Under the pieces are notes generated by a model that saw only the letters and a program-made list of their open reading frames with translations, was not told the origin of the DNA and made no database searches. Below are positions 31,772 to 40,392 of a stretch of DNA of 46,370 bases, piece after piece. Source of the DNA: Candidatus Cryosericum hinesii (GTDB lineage Bacteria > Caldisericota > Caldisericia > Cryosericales > Cryosericaceae); assembly GCF_003570985.1 (NCBI RefSeq), contig NZ_QXIW01000027.1:32359-78728 (forward strand), given 5' to 3'. The stretch's first letter is position 1. Each line of letters starts with the position of its first letter. A program made the position numbers and the translations under genes.

Positions 31772-34609
31772 CTATCGAACCGGCGGAACGTAGTAGGCCG
31801 AACCGACTCCCTTGCCTGCACCGACCGTTATGATGGGTTTCCCTCCGACTCCATGGCCTTGAACGATCTTCTCGAAGATCTTGTATTCGTCCGGCGTTTG
31901 TGGGACCCAGTTCATGTGCGCTCCGTGGGTAACTGGCACTCCATTATCCTGGCACCATTGAACGAACGCCTTTTCTTCAGTAGCCGTCACTGGCGCCCCT
32001 CCTGTTTTGGTCAGACTCCACAGGTCAAGGTCTGTGACGACCGGCTTGCCCGACGCGGTGTCGACAAGGGCACCCCCCTTCGTCACGGTGAGTTTCCCTT
32101 TGTTGATGAGATCGTTCACTTTCTCCCCGGTGAATTCCGCCTTCCTGAGAGCGACGCGGTCCTCGATCTCCTTGATCATCTGTGCCTGCCGATCACCCGG
32201 GATCCCAGGGTTGCCCTTGATGCCTTCAATAAGGTTCTTGGCTGCTGCCTCGTCAGGTTCGAAGTGGCCGATCGTTCCTTGCGGCCCTTTGCCGCCAATC
32301 AACTCATCGATGAGACCATCCATGCTCTTGTTCTTAATATCGGGCATCTTGGGTACTCCATCCTTCACAAAGCCCGAGATGGTCCCCTGCGGGCGTACCC
32401 CAACGTCAAGACCGAATTTCTCCGCTCCGTTCTGGATCGTCGCCAGCTGCTTGGGGTTGATCCCTGTCGAAGGAATCGCGCTCGTCACCGGTGTCAGCGT
32501 TCCACCTTTCAGTTTAGCGGCGTCGTCCGCAATCGCTTGTGCGGCCTTGCTTTCTTCCGACGCGAATGCCTTGATGATGCCGTTGATAAGGGATTCGGCT
32601 GCTGCTTTCACTTCCCCCTTCCCCAGTTGCTCAGCGGTGACCGCCAGGATCTCCTTTCCTGCCACGGCTGCTGCCCCCGCCTGACCGACGGTAGCAATAG
32701 TCACACCGATCTTCGCGGTCCCGATGAGAACGTTGCCGAACCGCTCGAGTACGGGTACATTGGGGTCCCAGGATTTCACCCAGTTGTCCCAACCACCCGA
32801 GTCCTTGACGGCTTCCCACATCTTCTTGGGATCCGTCAGGGTCGTATAGATGCCATTGGCGACACCCGAGATGATCTTGCCCCCAACATCTACGGCAACG
32901 GAAGCACCAGTCTTCACTTCCTTCCATGTTCCGCTGGCTGTATCCCAGATAAGTTGAGGATTGTTCCATGCATCTTCAGCCGCAGTCGCAACATCCTTCG
33001 CGAAGTTCTTGAGTGGTGTCGTGACGATGCTGGGGTCGTTGTAGACCGACTTCGCGCCTTCGTAGATGGAGGTGGCTCCCTTTACCACCACATCTTTGGC
33101 TCCTGTGGCAACGTTTGAAACGGCGTCCCCGATTTGAACCGCCTCCTTTTCCCAGTTCTTCCACGCACCGGCCAGCAGTCCTCCCCAGGTATTGGCCTCG
33201 GCTGCCTCGGCCTGTGCCTTGGCTATGTCCTCGGCAGTCTTCTGCGCCCGTGCGGCCCGTTGTTCAGGCGTCGAGGGAACACTATCTGGTGCAACGTTCA
33301 TGCCCGGAGGAGGGGGTATGTCCGGCAATCCGAGCTTCGTTGGATCAATGCCGTGTTTCTTCATGTATCCATAGGCCGCTCCAAGGTTCGTCGCCAGAAG
33401 GCCTGCCAGGAGCGCCGCCTCAGCGGGCGGGATCCCCAGTTTTTTGGTCATCGGCCAGCCCGCGTTCCTGGTAAGACCCTGGATGGTGCGACCGCTCTCT
33501 GCCCATCCGCCATCATCAGCAAGGACCGGTGTCAGGGCGATGAGGACAGTGCATGCGAGAGCAAGCAACAGTAGAAACGCCCCGGTAGTCCTCGTCGCCT
33601 TGCGCCGCCGCAGCATCGTCCCCCCTATGGCAAGCAGCACGACGACAAGAGTTCCCCAGAAGGTAAATTGCGCCCAGCGCGCCGGCGTCCGCCGCAGGGC
33701 GGAGGCCGCAAACCCAAGTGCCAAGCCCGGGAACAACAAAAACGCATAGTCTGACTCGGCGCCGTAGGGAGCCAGCCGCACCTTGAGAAAGCGCCGCAGG
33801 TCCGACAGCAGCAGCCGCAGCACCATGTGCTCGAAGCTCATGTCGAGTGCCATCGTTACCAGGAAGAATCCGGCTGCGTATGCCCAGGCCGACATGTAGT
33901 TGCGCATGCTCGAACCAATGATGACTGCGACGATCCCGCCCAGCAGGAATGGGATGAGCGCCTTTGCTCTCAGGTGGCGGAATGCCCGGACCAGCCACGA
34001 CGGCGATAGTACGACACCTTTCGCCGACGCAACGGGCGACGAGAACAGCCTGCCAAAGAAGGAAGCGACAAAATAGGAGGCAACCGCCCAGAACGCCACA
34101 CCTCCACGGGGATACTCCAACGTATCGAGCATCCAGTAAAAGATCGGTTTTGTTGGGTACAACATGGTATTGTTGGGTCCGACCAGCAACCATGTATGAA
34201 GGAACCACGTTGCAGCCGCTGTCACTATGCTCGAGACGATCGTGCTGGGGAGGTTTTCCAGCCAGCTCTTCACCATCAGGATCGCCAATTGCCACAGGGT
34301 CTGTGGCGCGGGTTTCTGTTTTGGCGGCGGCCGACGACTGCTCCGTCCACCCTCGGCGGATGTCGTCTGACTGGTCTCCATTTCTGTGTGTTCTTGCACA
34401 GATTGGCCGGCTGCGGTGGCTGGAATCCATGTCTGTCCATTCCATGTCAACCACCCCCCGGTTGCGGGATCGATCTGCCACCAAACGCCGTCAGGCGTCA
34501 TGAACCGCAACTTCGCCAGTTCCTGTTGATAGCGCTCCGGCGTGACGGCACCACTCGCGAGCTGTTGCTGCAGCGCTATGTACGATTGACTCACTTCATT
34601 GAAGTCCAC
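31772..34609 (-). CDS. Seven-TM polymorphic-toxin-like protein with a C-terminal edema-factor/CyaA-type domain candidate
   Basis: The product has 945 residues from a GTG with GGGAGG 5 nt upstream. Residues 1-70 are cytosolic, with a Trp-rich module (DGVWWQIDPATGGWLTWNGQ). About seven TM segments lie between 110 and 385. The remaining 560 residues should face outside: an Ala-rich helical stretch (430-480), then modules like those in pre-toxin regions (YEGAKSVYNDPS, AEDAWNNPQLIWDTASGTWK). From about 720 the sequence parallels the edema factor/CyaA/ExoY fold: GVRP, then K754, K759 and K761 (KMPDIKNKS), GPQGTIGHF, D860 and D862 (GKPVVTDLDLWSL), H895 and N900 (THGAHMNW). It is far shorter than EF, so activity is uncertain. 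Confidence 0.72.
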   Translation of the reverse strand: MDFNEVSQSYIALQQQLASGAVTPERYQQELAKLRFMTPDGVWWQIDPATGGWLTWNGQTWIPATAAGQSVQEHTEMETSQTTSAEGGRSSRRPPPKQKPAPQTLWQLAILMVKSWLENLPSTIVSSIVTAAATWFLHTWLLVGPNNTMLYPTKPIFYWMLDTLEYPRGGVAFWAVASYFVASFFGRLFSSPVASAKGVVLSPSWLVRAFRHLRAKALIPFLLGGIVAVIIGSSMRNYMSAWAYAAGFFLVTMALDMSFEHMVLRLLLSDLRRFLKVRLAPYGAESDYAFLLFPGLALGFAASALRRTPARWAQFTFWGTLVVVLLAIGGTMLRRRKATRTTGAFLLLLALACTVLIALTPVLADDGGWAESGRTIQGLTRNAGWPMTKKLGIPPAEAALLAGLLATNLGAAYGYMKKHGIDPTKLGLPDIPPPPGMNVAPDSVPSTPEQRAARAQKTAEDIAKAQAEAAEANTWGGLLAGAWKNWEKEAVQIGDAVSNVATGAKDVVVKGATSIYEGAKSVYNDPSIVTTPLKNFAKDVATAAEDAWNNPQLIWDTASGTWKEVKTGASVAVDVGGKIISGVANGIYTTLTDPKKMWEAVKDSGGWDNWVKSWDPNVPVLERFGNVLIGTAKIGVTIATVGQAGAAAVAGKEILAVTAEQLGKGEVKAAAESLINGIIKAFASEESKAAQAIADDAAKLKGGTLTPVTSAIPSTGINPKQLATIQNGAEKFGLDVGVRPQGTISGFVKDGVPKMPDIKNKSMDGLIDELIGGKGPQGTIGHFEPDEAAAKNLIEGIKGNPGIPGDRQAQMIKEIEDRVALRKAEFTGEKVNDLINKGKLTVTKGGALVDTASGKPVVTDLDLWSLTKTGGAPVTATEEKAFVQWCQDNGVPVTHGAHMNWVPQTPDEYKIFEKIVQGHGVGGKPIITVGAGKGVGSAYYVPPVR

Positions 34610-34711
34610 GGCAGCCTCCCATTGTCCTCGACCCTGCGTCTGTCAACGGATGCACGGTTGGGCACGGTCGTCCTCTCCAGTATGCAAAATCGGATTGAAC
34701 CATGCAAGACC

Positions 34712-35053
34712 TTACGGCATGACCGAACGCACGACACCGTTCGCCCTGGTAACCTCATACCAGCCGAACGTCGCCGTGTGTCCACCCAGTTCGTCCTGAA
34801 CGAGCTCATAGGCATGCACTGTATATATGGTCGCGTCTTCCGAATCAACGTCGATGACAATCCGGTTGGCCGGGCTCCTGGTTTGCACCAGTTTGATCCA
34901 GGCCATCACATCGGGAAGAGCTGTCACACGCGCGATCGCATCGTCCTTTGATGTGACAGGGCCGGAAAGCAACGATGGGGGGCGGCACCCCCCGATGCCA
35001 AGAAGCAACATGAGAACAACGACTATCCCGGCAATCTTTCGTGCGTGTATCAT
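34712..35053 (-). CDS. Small lipoprotein of unknown function
   Basis: The product has 113 residues. The ATG overlaps the stop of the propeller lipoprotein gene (ATGA) and has AAGAAGGA upstream. The signal peptide has a lipobox: VVLMLLLGIGGC, with the cysteine near residue 23. The rest is one small alpha/beta domain (KDDAIARVTALPDVMAWIKL, ATFGWYEVTRANGVVRSV) of the size of PepSY-like modules, but no family can be named. It is the last gene of the ferric-type ABC operon. The 102-nt gap beyond it, up to the stop side of the operon border at 34610, holds no gene. Confidence 0.75.
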   Translation of the reverse strand: MIHARKIAGIVVVLMLLLGIGGCRPPSLLSGPVTSKDDAIARVTALPDVMAWIKLVQTRSPANRIVIDVDSEDATIYTVHAYELVQDELGGHTATFGWYEVTRANGVVRSVMP

Positions 35054-36075
35054 GATGTTCCTTCTTCGATGTTCAGCAGCGTCTGCCTGTTGATGATGGT
35101 GAGCCCGTCCCGAGTTGCACACCAAAGATTGCCATTGCTGTCTTCCACCATCGACTTCACTTCGTCATTGGACAGTCCGTCCATTGTCGTCAGTACCCTG
35201 AATCCTTGACGCGTCTGAATGGCCATGCCCTGGTATTCCGATCCGACGATCAGGATACCATCCCCGGTTACATAGATCGAACGAGCCTTGCCACCTGCCA
35301 GTCCTCCGGCTTTGCCCAGCGTCCGCCGCGGTTGCCAGGTATCACCCTTGCGTTCAAACTGAACTGCGCCTCCATCGTCCAGGAAGCCTGTTCCGACCCA
35401 GACGGTGCCGTCAGGTGCCTCCAGCAGCGAGACGACATCGTTGTGCGGCAGGCCGCCAGCCGTGGAGAATGTTTGCCACCCGGATGCATTGCGTATTGCC
35501 AACCCACCGGCAGGCGCAATGTATGAACCAAACCACAGACTGCCGCTCTTGTCCTCCAGCATGACACGCACCATGTCATCTGCGAGACCATCCCGTTTGC
35601 CCAGCACTGTCCACCCACCCGCGGTACGCATCGCCGCGCCGCTCCATGTCCCTGCCCACAGGTCTCCAGCCCGCGTGACGAGAACACAGTTGACACGATT
35701 GTCGGGCAAGCCTTCCTTTGTCGTGAACCAGGTCGCCTGTCCATCTTTCCAGCGCACCAGCCCACGTTCGCAAGCAAACCACAAGGCTCCCTCGTGATCA
35801 ACCGCAATGCCCCTCACATAGGTCATCGGACGCCCGGCATCGACGATTGCGGTCACCGTACGGGTCTGCGTGTCGACGGCACACACGCCGTCTACTCCGC
35901 CACACCAGAGCGTATTGCCGTCCAGAAGCAGCGCAAATACGTCTCCCGGCGGACGAAGGATGTCGATGCCCTGCACAGGGAGTGACGGTGCCGGCAGGGC
36001 GGCATCCTGTGGAAGCGAACACCCTGTCATCAGACAGCCCAGTATCACAAGGGCGACGATGACGATCCTTTTCAT
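35050..36075 (-). CDS. Lipoprotein with two-component-regulator propeller repeats
   Basis: The product has 341 residues. The ATG overlaps the ATPase stop by 4 nt. The lipobox is VILGCLMTGC near residue 19. Six or seven Reg_prop repeats follow: GIAVDHEGALWFACERGLVRW, CVLVTRAGDLWAGTWSG, VMLEDKSGSLWFGSYI, SLLEAPDGTVWVGTGF, and SMVEDSNGNLWCATRDGLTI, with NRVN, DDMV and HNDV linkers between them. These repeats normally form the outer sensor of hybrid histidine kinases or GGDEF proteins. Here there is no kinase or TM part: it is a free-standing surface lipoprotein in an ABC-transporter operon, perhaps a ligand-binding accessory. Confidence 0.85.
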   Translation of the reverse strand: MKRIVIVALVILGCLMTGCSLPQDAALPAPSLPVQGIDILRPPGDVFALLLDGNTLWCGGVDGVCAVDTQTRTVTAIVDAGRPMTYVRGIAVDHEGALWFACERGLVRWKDGQATWFTTKEGLPDNRVNCVLVTRAGDLWAGTWSGAAMRTAGGWTVLGKRDGLADDMVRVMLEDKSGSLWFGSYIAPAGGLAIRNASGWQTFSTAGGLPHNDVVSLLEAPDGTVWVGTGFLDDGGAVQFERKGDTWQPRRTLGKAGGLAGGKARSIYVTGDGILIVGSEYQGMAIQTRQGFRVLTTMDGLSNDEVKSMVEDSNGNLWCATRDGLTIINRQTLLNIEEGTS

Positions 36076-36731
36076 GCCGATCCCTGAGCCGTGAGGCGAC
36101 CATTCTCGAGATGCATCTGCCGTCCCCCCACCGTACGTGCCTCGCTCTCGTCGTGCGTCACGTAGACAAGAGCCGTATCGTGAGAAAGGACTATCTCGCA
36201 CACGAGCTGCAGTAGCTCGGATCTGAGATCGGTGTCCAGGCTTGTGAGCGGTTCGTCCATGAGAAGGTGCCGTGGGTGTGGGGCGATCGCCCTTGCCAGC
36301 GCAACGCGGCGCTGTTCGCCTCCCGAAAGCTGTTGAGGCAAGCGCTGGGAAAGTTCCGCCACCTTGCAGGCATCGAGAGCTTCGGTCATGCGCCGCCGGG
36401 CTTCGGGGCGCGGAAGGTCAGCCAGGCCATACAGGAGGTTTTGCGCCACTGTCATGTGGGGCCACAACGCCCCAGCCTGGAAGACAAACCCGATATCACG
36501 GTGTGACGGCACCATGCGAATGCTCCTGGCGGCGCTGGCTAATTCGCCGTTGACTCGTATGCTCCCTTCCGATGGCGCGACCAGTCCTGCCAGCAATCGC
36601 AGCAGGGTCGTCTTCCCTGCCCCGGACCGGCCCATCACGACGATGCGTTCGCCGTCAGACACCTTCAGTTCCAGGTCTGACAGGATCGTCCTGCCTCCGA
36701 GAGAGAAAGCCACTCCGGTGCATTCGATCAT
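36072..36731 (-). CDS. ABC transporter ATP-binding protein (ferric/thiamine/PotA-like)
   Basis: The product has 219 residues. I start at ATG 36731, which overlaps the permease stop (ATGA); the longer frame is permease read in another frame. Walker A is GRSGAGKTT, Q-loop FVFQAGALWPHM, signature LSGGEQRRVALARA, Walker B HLLMDEPLTSLD, switch VTHDESEA. The C-terminal regulatory domain of FbpC/PotA-type subunits is absent. Signature and neighbours fit an ATPase for inner-membrane import of ferric iron, thiamine, phosphonate or a similar small ligand. Confidence 0.92.
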   Translation of the reverse strand: MIECTGVAFSLGGRTILSDLELKVSDGERIVVMGRSGAGKTTLLRLLAGLVAPSEGSIRVNGELASAARSIRMVPSHRDIGFVFQAGALWPHMTVAQNLLYGLADLPRPEARRRMTEALDACKVAELSQRLPQQLSGGEQRRVALARAIAPHPRHLLMDEPLTSLDTDLRSELLQLVCEIVLSHDTALVYVTHDESEARTVGGRQMHLENGRLTAQGSA

Positions 36732-38284
36732 GCCGACCTCCACGCGCTGCGCCAGGACAGGAAGCCTGGTATGGTCAGCAACAGGACAACTGCGAAGAGC
36801 GCCAAGCACAGCGCTGATACCGTTCCGGAAGCACCATAGTGCAGGTAGTTGTAGATTGTGATCGCCAGAGGTTGCTGCCCAGGGGGCATCACCATCAGCG
36901 TCCCTCCCACCTCGCCGACCACAAGCAGGGCGACAAGCAGGAGGGCGGCGGTGAGCACAGGCAGGAGCATCGGCAGCCACACTCGAAGCGCCCAGTCCCC
37001 GCGCCTTCGCTCAAACACGCGTCCAGCTTCCATCACATCCACATCGGCCCGTGCCAACCGTGCTCCGATCATCAGACAGGCGAACGGCGCGAACCTGAAC
37101 GCCATGAGAAGTGCAGGCGCCACTTGAGCCGTCCATGCGCTGTGCACGATGCCATTGGCAAGCAGGGCCCCGGTGCCTGCAACGGGACCGGGCAGTGCCA
37201 GCGGTATGAGGATGAGGGCACACAATGACTGCCCCAGCCGGCTACGGTTGCTAACGAGAGGACCTACAAGAATCGCCAAAATCATGCTGAGAGTACACGC
37301 GAAAAAGACCAGCCGTACGCTGACCCAGGCGGACGGCGCGGCATCGACCACTGCAATCCACGTTGCACCGTGCAGTCCGCTCATCAGGGAAACGCAGAGA
37401 CCTGCAACATCCAGCGAAAGCAGGCACACTGCACACACACACAAACCCCGCGTCCAGCGCGACGGACGCCACACGGAATGCGTCACTCCTTCCATGGTTG
37501 CAGGCGCGGAGACGGCAGCGGAAATGCTTCGAATGGCAGGTATGAGCGCCGCCAGACACACCAGAACTTGTGGAACGGCCAACAACGTAACGTCCGAGAT
37601 CCGACCCGTAGCGCTGAAGCGTGCGTACAGCTCCAGAGCATAGGTATTGACAGAGAACAGGGAGGGAATGGAGAGGTCACCCATGCACAGCACAAACACG
37701 AGCAGGGTTCCTGACAGCAGCACCGGACCTCCAAGTGGCAGGACAACCCGCCACAGGGCACGGTCCTGGGATCCCCTCATGAGCGCCGCATCCACGAGCT
37801 GTGGGTCGATCATCGACCAGGCGGCCAGGGCTACCCCGGTCGCCAATGGCAGGTATACCATTGCCTGCACCCACAGCGCTGCTCCGAACCCCTGAAACGC
37901 CGGCAGTCTGATGCCCGTCACGGCGACCACCCGGCGAAGCCACTCGGCCGCGCGCATCCAGGCCAGCGCGTGGACATAGGGCGGGATGACCATGGGAACG
38001 AACAGCGCTGTTCTCAGCCAACCCATCCTGCCCGAGGCCGGCGGCAAAGCGAGCGACGCTGCAGTCCCTGCGACCAGACACAGGACGGCTGTTGCCCCTG
38101 CAAGGGCACAACTGCGTGCCAGCAACACCAGTGCCCGTTCCGAGGGGATGGCCAGGCGCGCCAGCGAAGGGTTGACCAGGAGAGATCGTATAGCATCCAT
38201 GCCAAGTGCCACCAGAGGCAGACCGAACACGGCGAGGGCGGCCACGGTCCCTGAGAGGCGCCACCACCGGTTGCTCGTCGCCAT
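36728..38284 (-). CDS. ABC transporter permease, fused two-unit ferric type (FbpB/ThiP-like)
   Basis: The product has 518 residues with about 12 hydrophobic segments. It has two BPD_transp_1 halves, each with an EAA loop: VDAALMRGSQDRALWRVVLP near 163-182 and MEAGRVFERRRGDWALRVWLP near 427-447. Fusion of both halves in one chain is typical of FbpB, ThiP and PhnU permeases. The start lies 2 nt after the binding-protein stop, with no separate ribosome-binding site, so translation is coupled. Clear membrane channel; the substrate is undecided. Confidence 0.9.
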   Translation of the reverse strand: MATSNRWWRLSGTVAALAVFGLPLVALGMDAIRSLLVNPSLARLAIPSERALVLLARSCALAGATAVLCLVAGTAASLALPPASGRMGWLRTALFVPMVIPPYVHALAWMRAAEWLRRVVAVTGIRLPAFQGFGAALWVQAMVYLPLATGVALAAWSMIDPQLVDAALMRGSQDRALWRVVLPLGGPVLLSGTLLVFVLCMGDLSIPSLFSVNTYALELYARFSATGRISDVTLLAVPQVLVCLAALIPAIRSISAAVSAPATMEGVTHSVWRPSRWTRGLCVCAVCLLSLDVAGLCVSLMSGLHGATWIAVVDAAPSAWVSVRLVFFACTLSMILAILVGPLVSNRSRLGQSLCALILIPLALPGPVAGTGALLANGIVHSAWTAQVAPALLMAFRFAPFACLMIGARLARADVDVMEAGRVFERRRGDWALRVWLPMLLPVLTAALLLVALLVVGEVGGTLMVMPPGQQPLAITIYNYLHYGASGTVSALCLALFAVVLLLTIPGFLSWRSAWRSA

Positions 38285-38286
38285 CG

Positions 38287-39306
38287 CTACTGTCCGAAGA
38301 TTGACGTAAGGTCGGCTTTTGCAGTCGCCATCGATACCTGGATAGAACCCGGGTCCACGTCCATCCCCTTAATGGACGTTCCCGTCAGGGGGGCGATCCC
38401 TCCTTCCTGGCGTGTCGACAACTGGCAATATCCCTCCTGCATGAGCGTGGTTTCGACCCCTTCGCTCAGAAGATACTGAGCCAGACTGTCGGCCTCCTGT
38501 AGGTGAGGACCTCCGCGAATCACCGCGACGCTCGAAGGAATGACCAGGGTCCCCATCCCTTCCTGGTCCGGAACGACTACGGAGACGGGGTCTCCCCTTT
38601 TGACCGCCACAAGAGCATCGTCCGAGTCCGTGATCCCCCACGTCAACACTCCCTGCGCAACAAGGTCCCTGACCGTTGCATTGCCGTCGACAATTCGCAC
38701 GCCGGAGGCACTCACCTGCTGGAAAAAGGAACGCGCCCGAGCTGCCCCAAGTACCGCGTACAGTGCTGCCACATGCGCTGCTGTCGTGCCGAACAGAGGC
38801 ATGGCCATGCCGACACTGCCACGGGGATATGCGGAGGAGGCCAAGTCCATGACCGACGACGGGGTCGGCCCCTTGAGGACGTTCGTATTAACAAGCAGGA
38901 CGCGAAAGCGAGCAGCGTGACCGGCCCACAACCCATCCGGGTCACGGTACCTGGCAAGGATTCCCTGACCGGCGTCGCCGGGAAGCCGCCGCAGGATGTT
39001 GTTCTGCTCCAGCATCGACATCTGTGTCGTTTCGTTGTTCCAGAACACGTCACATACCGGGTGTGCCTGCTCGGCGATAAGACGGTTGACGAGCCCAGTG
39101 GTCTTGGCAGCCTCGGTATCATAGACTGTAAGAACGTGAATGCCAGTCCGGCCCTCGAAGGCTTTGAACACGGGGTCCGCATACTCCTGATCGACGGACG
39201 TGTAGCACACAATCACTCTCGTCGTCGCGCCACACCCAGCGAAGAGAACCACTACCAAAACAATTATGACCCCAACGACCAGTGCACGGGTTCGCATATG
39301 GATCAT
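38287..39306 (-). CDS. Ferric-type solute-binding lipoprotein (FbpA/family 1 fold)
   Basis: The product has 339 residues, with AGGAG 10 nt before the ATG. The lipobox is VVVLFAGCG, with the cysteine near residue 25. The mature part begins VIVCYTSVDQEYADPVFKAF, then CDVFWNNETTQMSMLEQN, GMAMPLFGTTAAHVAALY and GITDSDDALVAVKRGDPV, the layout of FbpA/FutA-type and 2-aminoethylphosphonate-type proteins. SVDQEYADP carries the tyrosine typical of this group. Ferric iron is a reasonable guess, but phosphonate and thiamine proteins share the fold. Confidence 0.88.
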   Translation of the reverse strand: MIHMRTRALVVGVIIVLVVVLFAGCGATTRVIVCYTSVDQEYADPVFKAFEGRTGIHVLTVYDTEAAKTTGLVNRLIAEQAHPVCDVFWNNETTQMSMLEQNNILRRLPGDAGQGILARYRDPDGLWAGHAARFRVLLVNTNVLKGPTPSSVMDLASSAYPRGSVGMAMPLFGTTAAHVAALYAVLGAARARSFFQQVSASGVRIVDGNATVRDLVAQGVLTWGITDSDDALVAVKRGDPVSVVVPDQEGMGTLVIPSSVAVIRGGPHLQEADSLAQYLLSEGVETTLMQEGYCQLSTRQEGGIAPLTGTSIKGMDVDPGSIQVSMATAKADLTSIFGQ

Positions 39307-39322
39307 TGGATACTTTCTCCTG

Positions 39323-40012
39323 TCAGGAGTGGCGGAACAGACTGACCAACGCAACCAAGAACCCAACCAGAACCACCACCATCGCTACCACCGACACCCA
39401 CGCTCCTGACGATAGAAACGCAGCGATTCCGCTGGACCCACCGGCGGATATCGCCACGAAAACTGCCCACAGAAGCATCGCGTCGACGGCCGATACGGCC
39501 AGACTCGCCACGAAGGCAAGTGCGACGCTGAGCCCCCCGCGGGCGAACAACATGAGAAAGCCGCATACAATGATGGACAGGTCAACACCAATGTTCGACG
39601 CGGTCAGCCCCCCTTCCAGCACCAGGGCATGCATTGCCAGCATGATGATTCCAGCGATCAGAGTCAGTGCTCCACCACCAAGGCGTTTCCGGGACGGCGC
39701 TCGCTGTGCTGTCATCGCCTTCTGCTGTGATCCAGCACGATAGACGCCGGCAGCGGGAGGAGGAACACTGTATGTCCCTTGTGGAACTGTACCAGATCCA
39801 CCGTATGGGGAAGTCTGTGGGGAGGAAGGTGTACCATACGGTCCTGCTGACGGCGTCTGCTGAGGAACAGGCGGCGAGGGAGGAACGGGTCGCTCGACTT
39901 CGCCAGGCACTGGCGTCTGCACGACCGTGACTTCCGCCCCACAATGTGGACAGTGTTTCGCCCCTGATGGCAACGTCTCACCGCACTGAGTACAGAACTT
40001 CGCAGTTTCCAT
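39323..40012 (-). CDS. Zinc-ribbon membrane protein with a Pro-rich linker
   Basis: The product has 229 residues, with GGGGGTG 4 nt before the ATG. An N-terminal zinc ribbon (FCTQCGETLPSGAKHCPHCG, residues 6-25) is followed by a Pro/Gly/Tyr-rich stretch to about 105. Four hydrophobic segments then run from about 113 to 225 and end FLVALVSLFRHS. The class (zinc_ribbon_2 plus DUF-type TM domain) is common in bacteria and has no established role. It is the first gene before the ferric-type binding protein, with a 16-nt gap, and may be co-transcribed with it. Confidence 0.8.
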   Translation of the reverse strand: METAKFCTQCGETLPSGAKHCPHCGAEVTVVQTPVPGEVERPVPPSPPVPQQTPSAGPYGTPSSPQTSPYGGSGTVPQGTYSVPPPAAGVYRAGSQQKAMTAQRAPSRKRLGGGALTLIAGIIMLAMHALVLEGGLTASNIGVDLSIIVCGFLMLFARGGLSVALAFVASLAVSAVDAMLLWAVFVAISAGGSSGIAAFLSSGAWVSVVAMVVVLVGFLVALVSLFRHS

Positions 40013-40079
40013 GCTTACACCCCCATAGAATAAAGTGTAGCAGCTCTAACAGCCGCCTGGACCTGCCTGAAATAACCCT

Positions 40080-40093
40080 TACTGGCGCCAGTA
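40080..40093. promoter_or_regulatory. TACTGGCGCCAGTA palindrome in a 380-bp gene-free region
   Basis: A perfect 14-nt palindrome lies 68 nt upstream of the zinc-ribbon gene start and could be an operator for that gene or for lysA. The rest of 40013-40392 holds the lysA promoter and leader hairpins but no gene. Confidence 0.35.
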
Positions 40094-40276
40094 TACGGAA
40101 CACCTCTCTTGCTGCAAGAGCGCCACATCGACTCATCCAAAATATAGGTGAACTGGCTTCTTCCTGACCAGATCTTCCTCCCCCGAGGATGTTGTCTCAA
40201 TGCAAGGGATGCTGTCGTATCCGAGGGGTGGGCAACGGGTTTCAAGGACGACTGCGACGTCTGCTGGAACGCTTAC

Positions 40277-40304
40277 TTGACACGGCGGGGCACAAGGTCA
40301 TGAT
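40277..40304 (+). promoter_or_regulatory. Candidate lysA promoter and structured leader
   Basis: TTGACA (40277-40282), a 16-nt spacer and CATGAT (40299-40304). The leader holds CCGGGT-GCA-ACCCGG and a GGACG...CGTCC pairing before the ATG at 40393. I do not recognise the lysine riboswitch or a T-box in it. Confidence 0.45.
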
Positions 40305-40392
40305 GAAACGATCGGCCCGGGTGCAACCCGGACGCATGGACCATCGTCTCGTCCAATGAAAGATATGTTGTGTTGTGCCAGAAAGGACCAGG

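Noticed and set aside
31853-33118. A 421-codon rightward frame inside the 945-residue protein gene
   Set aside because: It is the shadow of a GC-rich gene. It has no ribosome-binding site, an odd composition rich in Arg, Cys and His, and no recognisable domain.
40277-40392. Lysine riboswitch or T-box in the lysA leader
   Set aside because: Hairpins are present, but I see neither the conserved lysine-riboswitch core nor a T-box TGGN-type antiterminator sequence, and the leader is too short.
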